From Mucilaginibacter sp. (GTDB lineage: Bacteria; Bacteroidota; Bacteroidia; Sphingobacteriales; Sphingobacteriaceae), in assembly GCF_028288225.1 (NCBI RefSeq), contig NZ_JAQBOC010000057.1, positions 62,001 through 126,000 of the forward strand: a DNA stretch of 64,000 nt, written 5' to 3'. Below are positions 8,322 to 16,587 of the stretch, piece after piece. A program made the translations under genes and the position numbers. The stretch's first letter is position 1. Every line of letters begins with the position of its first letter. The notes under the pieces were generated by a model. That model was not told where the DNA came from. It saw only the letters and a list, made by a program, of their open reading frames with translations, and made no database searches.

Positions 8322-10241
8322 CTAAAAATGATACCTCACAAAGGCCTCCATGGCCTCATATTCGGCCATGCCCAGCTTGTCATAAGCATGAGCGGTTTCA
8401 CGGGTACGGTCCTCGGCCCTTACCCAGAACTCCCTGGCATCATCCCCCGGGAATACCGGCCTGTCCTTCTGGCTCTGGTGCTTGAAGATGGCATTGCGCT
8501 TGCGGATCACTTCCTGCGGCGAGAGCGGTACGGCCATCTCGATCTCGTGGGTCTCAAACTCCAGCCAGGCGCCGCGGTACATCCACAGCCAGCAGTCTTT
8601 TACCCAGTCTTCCGTTTCCCTGAGCCTTCTTAAAGCGGCCAAAATGATGTTGAAGCATACCAGGTGCGTGCCGTTCGGATCGGCAAAGTCGCCCGCTGCA
8701 AATACCTGCTGCGGCTTTACCTGCTGCAGCAGCTCCATGGTCAGCCTGATGTCTTCCTCGCCTACCGTGTTCTTCTTGATCTTCCCGGTTTCATAAAACG
8801 GCAGCGCCATAAAGTGGATATGGTCATCGGTGAGCCCGTCATACCTGTCCCCCGAGAAGGCTTCTGTGTTGCGGATAAACCCTTTTACATCCCTGATCTC
8901 TTTGGTATCTACCTGGTTGGGGTGTTTGGTGGGGATAAAGGCCCGCATCTCTTCGTATACTTTTTTCAGCTTGGTATTGTCATCCCCGATGCTGCTATTA
9001 AAGTCTATGGCAAATTCTACGAATCTTAATACGTCATCATCCCATACGGCGGTATTGCCCGAGGTCTGGTAGGCCACATGCACATCATGCCCCTGGTCTA
9101 CCAAACGGATAAAGGTGCCCCCCATGGAGATCACGTCATCATCCGGGTGCGGCGAGAAGATGACCGACCGCTTCCGGGCCGGCTGCGCCCTTTCCGGCCG
9201 CTGGCTGTCGTCCGCATCCGGCTTGCCCCCCGGCCAGCCGGTAATGGTATGCTGCAGCTGGTTAAAGATATCAATGTTGATGTTATAGACCGGCCCCTGT
9301 TCCACGGCCAGCTGCGCCATGCCATGGTTGTTATAGTCTTCTTCGGTCAGCTTTAAGATCGGTTTGTCCAGGTTGTCGGCCAGCCAGATCACGGCTTTCT
9401 TTTTCAGCCCGTTCTCCCACACGCAATCCTTTACCAGCCAGGGGGTATCAAACCGGGTAAGGGAGCTTGCTGCGGGTTCATCCAGCACGAATTCCACATT
9501 GTCCGATAGCTGCAGGTAGGTGGCCGGTACATCGCCCGAGATCTCGCCTTCCACCGCTTTTTTGATGATCGGGGCCTTCTTCAGGCTCCAGGCCATCAGG
9601 ATGATCTCCCTGGCCTTGAAGATCGTGCCGATCCCCATCGTGATGGCCTTGGTGGGTACGTTCTGCTTGCCGCCAAAGTCGCGCGAGGCATCGTTCCGGG
9701 TCAGGTCATCCAGCGTTACCAGCCGGGTGCCGGAATTGGGTGCCGAGCCCGGCTCGTTAAAGCCGATGTGGCCCGTACGGCCGATCCCCAGGATCTGCAG
9801 GTCCAGCCCGCCAAGCGCCGTGATCTTTTTCTCATAGTCCAGGCAAAAGGCGGCCACCGCATCCTGCTCAAGCGTGCCATCCGGAATATGTACGTTCTTT
9901 TGATCGATATCTACATGGCTGAACAGGTTCTCGTTCATGAACGTTACATAGCTCTGCGCCGCATTGGGCTGCATCGGGTAGTACTCGTCCAGGTTAAAGG
10001 TGGTAACCTTCTTAAAGCTCAGCCCTTCTTCCCGGTGCTGGCGCACCAGCTCGGCATATACGCCAACAGGGGTTACTCCCGTGGCCAGGCCCAGCACCGT
10101 CTGCTCGCCTTTGGCTGTTTTCGCTTTTATCAGCCTGGCTATCCGCTGCGCTACCGCTAATGACGCTTCTTTCTGATTGCAATACACCGTTACCGGCAGC
10201 TTCTCGTAACGCGTCTCTTCTAGTAAATTTAATCTGGCCAT
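8322..10241 (-). CDS. NagB-like deaminase fused to LmbE/PIG-L deacetylase domain
   Basis: A 639-residue two-domain protein. Residues 1 to about 300 match glucosamine-6-phosphate deaminase: GLATGVTPVGVY, NLDEYYPM (Asp85) and GRTGHIGFNEPG with His158 and Glu163. The position of the second catalytic acid of E. coli NagB (Asp141 in NDGH) is Thr156 here. Residues from about 358 match the LmbE/PIG-L zinc deacetylase family, with PHPDDD at 364-369. This combination is known in Bacteroidetes and is usually annotated as glucosamine-6-phosphate deaminase; the altered acid leaves the exact reaction open. By eye the gene is clearly richer in G+C than its neighbours and prefers G/C-ending codons. Confidence 0.88.
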   Translation of the reverse strand: MARLNLLEETRYEKLPVTVYCNQKEASLAVAQRIARLIKAKTAKGEQTVLGLATGVTPVGVYAELVRQHREEGLSFKKVTTFNLDEYYPMQPNAAQSYVTFMNENLFSHVDIDQKNVHIPDGTLEQDAVAAFCLDYEKKITALGGLDLQILGIGRTGHIGFNEPGSAPNSGTRLVTLDDLTRNDASRDFGGKQNVPTKAITMGIGTIFKAREIILMAWSLKKAPIIKKAVEGEISGDVPATYLQLSDNVEFVLDEPAASSLTRFDTPWLVKDCVWENGLKKKAVIWLADNLDKPILKLTEEDYNNHGMAQLAVEQGPVYNINIDIFNQLQHTITGWPGGKPDADDSQRPERAQPARKRSVIFSPHPDDDVISMGGTFIRLVDQGHDVHVAYQTSGNTAVWDDDVLRFVEFAIDFNSSIGDDNTKLKKVYEEMRAFIPTKHPNQVDTKEIRDVKGFIRNTEAFSGDRYDGLTDDHIHFMALPFYETGKIKKNTVGEEDIRLTMELLQQVKPQQVFAAGDFADPNGTHLVCFNIILAALRRLRETEDWVKDCWLWMYRGAWLEFETHEIEMAVPLSPQEVIRKRNAIFKHQSQKDRPVFPGDDAREFWVRAEDRTRETAHAYDKLGMAEYEAMEAFVRYHF

Positions 10242-10605
10242 TTTTTTGGTTGGGTTGTATTTAGTTTAACAAAGGAGCGAATAAAAAAGCATTACAAAGA
10301 AAATCCCCGCCTGGGCGAGGATCTATTCAAACCAATTTAACTATAAATTCCCCTTACCGACATAAGGTTGATGTAAAGTTCATTTTTTAAAGTGCAATGC
10401 ATTATTCACACAAACTTAATAAAATTACTTTTACAACCACAACACTTATTAAAATATTTTAATAAGTGTTGTTTGCGCTATTATTATGCCCATATTTTAG
10501 CGTGTTGTAATAATAGTTTATCCTGTTTCTGTAACAGTGTTGACACGAATAGCATATTGTTGATTATCTTTTTAAATTAGCTTAAATTAACTGACCGAAC
10601 TAAAC
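10242..10605. other. Divergent intergenic region with a perfect 34-bp palindrome
   Basis: This AT-rich region separates the NagB-LmbE gene from a divergent hydrolase gene. Positions 10439-10472 are a perfect palindrome without spacer; each half is ACAACACTTATTAAAAT. It has no adjacent T-run beyond its own bases. It could be an operator for a dimeric regulator controlling one or both genes, or a cruciform-forming element. Confidence 0.7.
10300..10320 (-). promoter_or_regulatory. Hairpin in the leader of the NagB-LmbE gene
   Basis: On the minus strand ATCCTCGCC, loop CA and GGCGGGGAT pair over nine positions (one G-U), followed by TTTTCTTT. It lies 59 bases upstream of the start codon on the coding strand. 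It could be an attenuator-like leader structure, or the terminator of an unseen upstream transcript. Confidence 0.45.
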
Positions 10606-12477
10606 ATGAAAAAATTGCTACTCTTAACCGTGGCTGCATTATGGTGCACCTTAACCTTTGCACAAGCGCCAAAAGATACTTCCTATATCAGGGATCATTA
10701 CACCAAAATGGAAAAATACATTACCATGCGCGATGGTAAAAAACTGTTTACATCCATTTACCTGCCTAAGGATCAGTCAAAAAAATATCCAATTTTAATG
10801 ACCCGTACGCCTTACACAGTATCTCCTTATGGCGAAAACAATTACAGAAAGTCATTGGGACAAAATTCCCTGCTCTTAGAAGAAGGGTTCATTTTTGTTT
10901 ACCAGGATGTACGCGGCAAGTGGATGAGCGAGGGGGACTATATTGATGTGCGCCCAAACATCGACAATAAAAAAGGCAAACAACAGGTTGATGAAAGCTC
11001 AGACACCTATGATACCATCGACTGGATGATAAAAAACCTGCCCAACAATAATGGCAAAGTAGGTATAGAAGGGATCTCGTATCCCGGGTTTTATTCAACT
11101 GCATCCTTGCCAAATGCGCACCCTGCACTAAAGGCAGTATCGCCGCAGGCCCCGGTTACCGATTGGTTTATTGGAGATGATTTTCACCATAACGGCGCCC
11201 TATTTATAATGGACGCATTTTCGTTTATCACCAGCTTTGGCGTTCCCCGCCCGAAACCTATTATACCGGCGCAATTTAAAACCGCTATAAAATTTAAATA
11301 TCCCGACAATTACAAATTCTATCTTAACCTGGGTGCCTTACCAAATTATAAGAAGCATTATTTTGGCGATTCGGTTAAGTTTTGGAACGATATGATGGCC
11401 CATCCAAATTACGACAGCTTCTGGCAGGATATGAACATCCGCCCGCACTTAAAGAACCTTACACCTGCTACAATGGTGGTTGGCGGTTTTTTTGATGCCG
11501 AGGACTGTTTTGGCGCCCTGCATGTGTTTGATGCTATTGAAAAGCAAAATCCGGCAGGCCATAAAAATATGCTGGTAATGGGGCCATGGTTTCATGGTGG
11601 CTGGGAGAGTGTTGACATCCAGCATTTCGGCGACCAGGATTTTGGATCGAACACCAGCAAATGGTTCCGCGAGAATTTAGAATTGCCGTTTTTTAAATAT
11701 TACCTGAAAGGTGAGGGCGAGTTGGACCTGCCAAAAGCGGCTATTTTTATTTCGGGCAGCAACGAGTGGAAAAAATTCAGCAAATGGCCGCCTGAAAATT
11801 CAATAGAAAAAACTTTATACTTCCAGGCTAACGGCAAGCTGTCATTTGACGCACCCACCGGCGGCGATAGCTTTGACGAATATGTAAGCGACCCCAGCTC
11901 ACCGGTACCATACCAGGATGGTGTACAGTCGCACCGCACAAGGGAATACATGCTGGACGATCAGCGTTTTGCAGGCCGCAGACCGGATGTAAAGACTTAC
12001 CAAACTGATACTTTAACAAGTGATATCACTTTGACAGGCCCGGTTGTGGCTGACCTGTTCTCATCAATAAGCACCACAGATGCCGATTACGTGGTGAAGC
12101 TAATTGATGTTTTTCCGGATAACTATCCAAATCCAACACCAAACCCTAAAAATGTGACCATGGCGAGCTATGAAATGCTGGTGCGCGGCGAGATCTTCAG
12201 GGGTAAGTTCCGTAACTCATTTGAAAAGCCGGAGCCGTTTATACCGGGTAAAGTAACAGAGGTGAAATATAACCTGCCTGATGTTGGGCATACCTTTAGA
12301 AAAGGGCACCGCATCATGATACAGGTACAAAATTCATGGTTCCCGCTTGCCGACCGGAACCCGCAGCAGTTTGAGGACATTAACCAGGCAAAGGATTCGG
12401 ATTTTCAGAAATCAACTATCAGGATCTATCATGACGGACAAAATAAATCAAGTGTGAAGGTTACTGTATTACAATAA
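10606..12477 (+). CDS. Secreted CocE/NonD-family hydrolase
   Basis: Alpha/beta hydrolase of the X-Pro dipeptidyl-peptidase (S15)/cocaine esterase family, 623 residues, exported by an N-terminal signal peptide (cleavage near TFAQ, residue 20). The nucleophile Ser158 is in GISYPG, the probable acid is Asp297 or Asp300 in GGFFDAED, and the His is residue 330 in GPWFHGGW. The C-terminal third is the jelly-roll domain typical of the family (DVGHTFRKGHRIMIQV). It may cleave dipeptides or esters such as acylated beta-lactams; substrate cannot be read from sequence. It precedes a secreted M1 peptidase on the same strand, suggesting a shared role in extracellular peptide use. Confidence 0.9.
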   Translation: MKKLLLLTVAALWCTLTFAQAPKDTSYIRDHYTKMEKYITMRDGKKLFTSIYLPKDQSKKYPILMTRTPYTVSPYGENNYRKSLGQNSLLLEEGFIFVYQDVRGKWMSEGDYIDVRPNIDNKKGKQQVDESSDTYDTIDWMIKNLPNNNGKVGIEGISYPGFYSTASLPNAHPALKAVSPQAPVTDWFIGDDFHHNGALFIMDAFSFITSFGVPRPKPIIPAQFKTAIKFKYPDNYKFYLNLGALPNYKKHYFGDSVKFWNDMMAHPNYDSFWQDMNIRPHLKNLTPATMVVGGFFDAEDCFGALHVFDAIEKQNPAGHKNMLVMGPWFHGGWESVDIQHFGDQDFGSNTSKWFRENLELPFFKYYLKGEGELDLPKAAIFISGSNEWKKFSKWPPENSIEKTLYFQANGKLSFDAPTGGDSFDEYVSDPSSPVPYQDGVQSHRTREYMLDDQRFAGRRPDVKTYQTDTLTSDITLTGPVVADLFSSISTTDADYVVKLIDVFPDNYPNPTPNPKNVTMASYEMLVRGEIFRGKFRNSFEKPEPFIPGKVTEVKYNLPDVGHTFRKGHRIMIQVQNSWFPLADRNPQQFEDINQAKDSDFQKSTIRIYHDGQNKSSVKVTVLQ

Positions 12478-12548
12478 GATTTCACTGATTATTATATGAT
12501 TTCACCGATTTTTTGAGAGATTACAGAGATTAAATTTAGATTGTTCAA
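12478..12548. repeat. GATTTCACTGATT word repeat
   Basis: GATTTCACTGATT, GATTTCACCGATT and GAGATTACAGAGATT follow one another between the two peptidase genes. They are of the same general type as the repeat at 8236-8321, but are arranged directly rather than inverted. Confidence 0.5.
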
Positions 12549-14210
12549 ATGAAACTACTACACAGATCATTAATTATATGTGCACTGGGACTAATTTCCT
12601 ATGGGGCAAATGCCCAGTTGGGTGCAAAAAGAGAGACTTTTACCCGGGCCGATTCATTGCGCGGCTATATGAGCCCTTTGCGTACCTGCTATGATATCAA
12701 TTACTACCACCTTGATGTTAAGTTTGATATTGAAAATAAATTCATCAGCGGCAGCAATCTGTTTAAATTTACTGCTACGCAGGATTTTACCAAACTGCAG
12801 TTTGATCTTTTCTCAAATTTAAAAGTTGAAAAGGTGGTATATAAAGGCAAGGAGTTGCCCTTCACGCGCGAGTTTAATGCCGTGTTTGTAACTTTCCCGA
12901 ATACCATAGCCAAGGGCAGTAAGGACGGGTTTACCGTATTTTACTCGGGTAACCCCACCATTGCCAAACGTGCGCCATGGGATGGCGGTATAGTTTTCTC
13001 GAAAGACTCATTGGGTAATCCGTGGGTAGCTACTGCCTGCCAGGGAATTGGTGCAAGCATCTGGTGGCCCAATAAAGATCAGCAGGAAGATGAGGTTGAC
13101 AGTGCTTTGATCAGCATCAGCGTACCGAAAGGATTAACGGACGCATCAAACGGGCGCCTTCGCAAAGTAACAGATTTGAAAAATGGCTACACCCGGTTCG
13201 ATTGGTTTGTGGCCAACCCCATTAACAATTATGATATTGAAGCTAACATCGGCAAATACTCCCACATCAGCGATAGCTATAACGGCGAAAAAGGCAAGCT
13301 TACTTTAGATTATTGGGTTTTAAGCTATAATGTTGATAAAGCAAAGAAGCAGTTTGGCGATAACGTTAAAGATATGATCAAAGCTTTTGAACATTGGTTT
13401 GGCCCTTATCCTTTTTATGAGGATGGTTATAAGCTGATAGAGGCCCCGCACCTGGGCATGGAGCACCAAAGCGGAACCGCTTATGGCAACCACTACCGCA
13501 ATGGTTATTTAGGACGTGATCTATCCGGCACTGGCTGGGGCCTTAAATGGGATTTTATTGTAGTGCACGAGAGCGGGCACGAATGGTTTGGGAATAACAT
13601 TACCTCGAAAGACCTTGCCGATATGTGGATCCACGAAAGCTTTACCAATTATTCCGAATCGTTATTTATTGAACAGCGTTATGGCAAACAAGCCGGGCAG
13701 GAATATGTACATGGCACACGTTTCGGCATTCAAAACGACTCCCCCATCCTTGGCGTTTACAATGTAAACAAAGAAGGTTCAGGCGATATGTATCCCAAGG
13801 GCGGCAATATGCTGAACATGATCCGCACCATTATTAATGATGATGAAAAATGGCGCAGCATCCTTCGCGGCTTGAACAAAACCTTTTATCACAAAACCGT
13901 TACTTATGATGATGTGGTAAATTATATTAACGAGCAATCAGGTAAAAACCTGTCGCCCGTGTTTGATCAGTATCTTAAATACAAAGGCATCCCGATATTA
14001 AACTTTATGGAAACCGGTGGTAAACTTTTTGTACGCTGGATCTCGGATGTAAAAGGTTTTAATATGCCGGTACGTGTAAAAATCAAAGGTGGTGAATACC
14101 AGTTTATAACCCCATCAACCCGGTTTCAGCCCGTTGAAATAAATAGCGCAACTAAGAACAATATTGAGGTGGATACCTTTAACTACTATATTGGGGTAAT
14201 GGTGGATTAG
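12549..14210 (+). CDS. Secreted M1-family metallopeptidase
   Basis: Zinc aminopeptidase-like protein of 553 residues with a signal peptide (cleavage near GANAQ, residue 23). The zinc site is HESGHEWFGN at residues 340-349 (His340, His344), with the third ligand Glu363 in IHESFTNYSE, the normal 18-residue spacing. The exopeptidase motif GAMEN of classical M1 enzymes is replaced by LGMEHQSG at about 302-309, as in many Bacteroidetes M1 proteins. The beta-rich N-terminal domain is complete and the C-terminal helical domain is short. It follows the CocE-type hydrolase and may be cotranscribed with it. Confidence 0.93.
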   Translation: MKLLHRSLIICALGLISYGANAQLGAKRETFTRADSLRGYMSPLRTCYDINYYHLDVKFDIENKFISGSNLFKFTATQDFTKLQFDLFSNLKVEKVVYKGKELPFTREFNAVFVTFPNTIAKGSKDGFTVFYSGNPTIAKRAPWDGGIVFSKDSLGNPWVATACQGIGASIWWPNKDQQEDEVDSALISISVPKGLTDASNGRLRKVTDLKNGYTRFDWFVANPINNYDIEANIGKYSHISDSYNGEKGKLTLDYWVLSYNVDKAKKQFGDNVKDMIKAFEHWFGPYPFYEDGYKLIEAPHLGMEHQSGTAYGNHYRNGYLGRDLSGTGWGLKWDFIVVHESGHEWFGNNITSKDLADMWIHESFTNYSESLFIEQRYGKQAGQEYVHGTRFGIQNDSPILGVYNVNKEGSGDMYPKGGNMLNMIRTIINDDEKWRSILRGLNKTFYHKTVTYDDVVNYINEQSGKNLSPVFDQYLKYKGIPILNFMETGGKLFVRWISDVKGFNMPVRVKIKGGEYQFITPSTRFQPVEINSATKNNIEVDTFNYYIGVMVD

Positions 14211-14235
14211 CCCCTGGTACCATTTAAACTATCTT

Positions 14236-14331
14236 GTCATTGCGAGGTACGAAGCAATCGCATGCCATACAGAGCGATTAGAAAATTGCAGAACTTGCGT
14301 AGTTCGCGATTGCTTCGTACCTCGCAATGAC
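14236..14331. repeat. REP-like palindrome, copy 1
   Basis: A perfect 26-base inverted repeat: GTCATTGCGAGGTACGAAGC and six more bases at 14236-14261, and its complement at 14306-14331, with a 44-base loop. The same core (TTGCGAGGnACGAAGCAATC) recurs at 52122-52194. It lies in the 249-base gap between the M1 peptidase and DUF2807 genes. Confidence 0.8.
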
Positions 14332-14459
14332 GTGTTTAATAAATAGTTTGTTGTAGAAACGACGCCTGGGAAACTACAATAATAAAAGTCAATTTATTTC
14401 TTATTTTTAATGCAACCTAATGATACATCTTGCGTCTTATTAAAACAAAACTAATAACC

Positions 14460-15197
14460 ATGAAATCGATATCCAAAATTTTGCTGGCAGCTATGCTTTT
14501 AACAGGCGCTGGCTATACGTATGCAAAGCCTGCCCCAATTGTAAAGGTTAGCCCTTCCGAAGTTGAAGACCGCCATCTATCCGGCTTTAACGGCGTAAAT
14601 GTTGCAGGTCCGTTTGATGTATTTATTACGCAGGGCTCAACAGAATCGGTTAAAGTTGAAGCGCCTTCTGATGTAATAAACCGTATTATAACTGAAGTAA
14701 ACAATGGTGTATTAAAAGTATACAGCAAACACGACTCCTGGAACTGGGGCAACTGGTTTGGTAACCATAAAAAAATAGCTGTATACGTTGTTGCCAAAGA
14801 CCTTAATGCTGTAAGCATAACCGGCTCGGGCGATGTATCGTTTAAGGAAGGCCTTACCACAAATTCATTAAAATTAAGGATCAGCGGATCAGGCGATATG
14901 ACCGGCAAAATTGATGTTAAAAGCTTGGAAAGCAGCATTTCCGGTTCGGGTGATATGCGGATTGCAGGCCGTGCTGCCGCTTCCACTGTGAGCCTTGTAG
15001 GATCGGGCGATTACACTGCACGCAACCTTGAAACCTCAACTACCATGATCCGCCTTACAGGATCCGGCGATGCCTATGTTAATGCCAGTGAAAAAATTGA
15101 TGCCGCATTGCATGGCTCGGGCGATATTCATTGCTCCGGAAACCCTAAAAATGTCTCCAAATCAAAAAACGGCAGCGGTGACATCTACGTAAATTAA
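14460..15197 (+). CDS. DUF2807 (head GIN domain) exported protein
   Basis: A 245-residue protein with signal peptide MKSISKILLAAMLLTGAGYT and cleavage near YAK. The mature part is a repetitive right-handed beta structure with seven GSGD motifs spaced about 19-22 residues apart (ITGSGDV, ISGSGDM twice, LVGSGDY, LTGSGDA, LHGSGDI, NGSGDIY). This is the DUF2807 auto-transporter-adhesin-like fold; its role is unknown. The start ATG 14460 was preferred to an in-frame TTG at 14430 because it places the signal peptide at the N-terminus. A terminator follows. Confidence 0.9.
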   Translation: MKSISKILLAAMLLTGAGYTYAKPAPIVKVSPSEVEDRHLSGFNGVNVAGPFDVFITQGSTESVKVEAPSDVINRIITEVNNGVLKVYSKHDSWNWGNWFGNHKKIAVYVVAKDLNAVSITGSGDVSFKEGLTTNSLKLRISGSGDMTGKIDVKSLESSISGSGDMRIAGRAAASTVSLVGSGDYTARNLETSTTMIRLTGSGDAYVNASEKIDAALHGSGDIHCSGNPKNVSKSKNGSGDIYVN

Positions 15198-15237
15198 ATA
15201 GCCTAATCTGCCCTGCAAAAGGTAACATATATAACAT

Positions 15238-15274
15238 AAAGCGTCGTTTGATCTTTGATCGGCGGCGCTTTTTT
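15238..15274 (+). terminator. Intrinsic terminator of the DUF2807 gene
   Basis: AAAGCGTCG and CGGCGCTTT form a nine-pair stem (one G-U) with a 16-base loop, followed by TTTTTT. It is 40 bases past the stop codon. Confidence 0.75.
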
Positions 15275-15329
15275 ATGCATCTATCGGGAGTTCAGCGTAA
15301 TTTTAAAGCCATTTCGAAACAAGAAAACA

Positions 15330-16517
15330 ATGAAATACATATACCTCTTTATCCCATTTTTACTGGTTCAATCAATTTTTGCACAATCAAAATTGCCTGT
15401 TATTAAAGCAACTTCTAAAAGTGTTGCTATCAACGATGGGGGTTATTTAGATAAAAATGCGTGGTCGCTTTCACCGGGGATCAGACCCGACGTTTTTACT
15501 GCTGACAGGACCAGGAAAACAAAATGGGTTACTTTTTATACAGACATAGATTCCATCAGGGTAAAAGTAAAACCGGGAACAAAATATAACTTTGTCGTAT
15601 TGTTAAACGGAAAGGACTCCTGCTACACGCAAATTGCAAGCGCCATTCCCCCGGAAACTCCGCTAACCGGGGCAATTGCCGCCAACGATACCATCCCTTT
15701 TACACTCACTGCGTTTAATGCCATCTGCGTAAAAACTGTTATTAATAATACCGATACCTTAAACTTACATTTTGATATCAGCTCATTTGATTTTCATTTA
15801 ACCAGGGATGCCATCCTTAAAAAAACAAAATTACTCTCAAACCAGCCCGATGCCTTTGCCGGGAAAGCAAATCCGGATTATAATAAATTAAATAAGGTAT
15901 TCAGGCTGCAGATGGGCAATGCAGTTTGGACCCATCCCGAGGTTCTGCCTACTAAAATAACGGCAGATGATATGGACGGGCGGTTTGGCCCCAACCTGTT
16001 TGAAGGTAAAAGTGTTGAAATTGACTACGATAAAAATCTTTTAATCATCCATTCAAAGCTGCCAAAAGTATTGAAAGGATATGTTAGATCGAAAATAGGG
16101 TTTACGCATTCATATGCTTACATTACAGGAGCCTTTGAAATAGAAAATAAAAAATACTTTGGCGATTTTTCAATGGACACAGGTTCGGCGCTGGCCATTA
16201 TTTTGGATAGCGCCTGGGTAAGCAGGCAACAGTTCCCGACGAATTTAAAATTGATTAAAACATCAGCGCTGCGTGACCCTAGAGGCGTAAAATATGAAAC
16301 TAAATTAGTGCTCTCTCCCTTGCTAAAACTCAATAATTTTGACCTTACAAATATTCCAACACTTATTTTGAGCAATAAAAATCCGGCAGGCTTTGAGATT
16401 AATTTTTTAGGCAATGATCTTTTAAAGCGGTTTAATATGATCCTTGATTTCAAAAATGATTACATCTACCTAAAACCAAATAAATTAATGAGCTTAAAAT
16501 ACAGGCAAAACTCTTAG
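15330..16517 (+). CDS. Secreted aspartyl-protease-like protein
   Basis: A 395-residue protein with a signal peptide (MKYIYLFIPFLLVQSIFAQ). The N-terminal part is a beta-rich region of about 160 residues containing DSIRVKVKPGTKYNFVVLLN, which I do not recognise. The C-terminal part resembles retropepsin-type domains, with FSMDTGSALAIILDS carrying the DTGS active-site motif and a closing FLGNDLLKRFNMILDF of the GxxxLxxFxxxxDF type. Only one DTG triad is present, so activity would require a dimer. The start ATG 15330 was preferred to upstream TTG 15255 because of the signal peptide. It is convergent with kup. Confidence 0.8.
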   Translation: MKYIYLFIPFLLVQSIFAQSKLPVIKATSKSVAINDGGYLDKNAWSLSPGIRPDVFTADRTRKTKWVTFYTDIDSIRVKVKPGTKYNFVVLLNGKDSCYTQIASAIPPETPLTGAIAANDTIPFTLTAFNAICVKTVINNTDTLNLHFDISSFDFHLTRDAILKKTKLLSNQPDAFAGKANPDYNKLNKVFRLQMGNAVWTHPEVLPTKITADDMDGRFGPNLFEGKSVEIDYDKNLLIIHSKLPKVLKGYVRSKIGFTHSYAYITGAFEIENKKYFGDFSMDTGSALAIILDSAWVSRQQFPTNLKLIKTSALRDPRGVKYETKLVLSPLLKLNNFDLTNIPTLILSNKNPAGFEINFLGNDLLKRFNMILDFKNDYIYLKPNKLMSLKYRQNS

Positions 16518-16587
16518 AAAACAGCCAAACCAAGTTCAACAAAGGTTGAAATTGCAGCATCTTTTATTTAAGCTAATATTTCAACTC

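Noticed and set aside
14820..15197. Regular GGATCAGGCGAT-like units that could look like a DNA repeat array
   Set aside because: They are the codons of the GSGD protein repeats of the DUF2807 gene, differ at third positions and have no CRISPR-like spacers.
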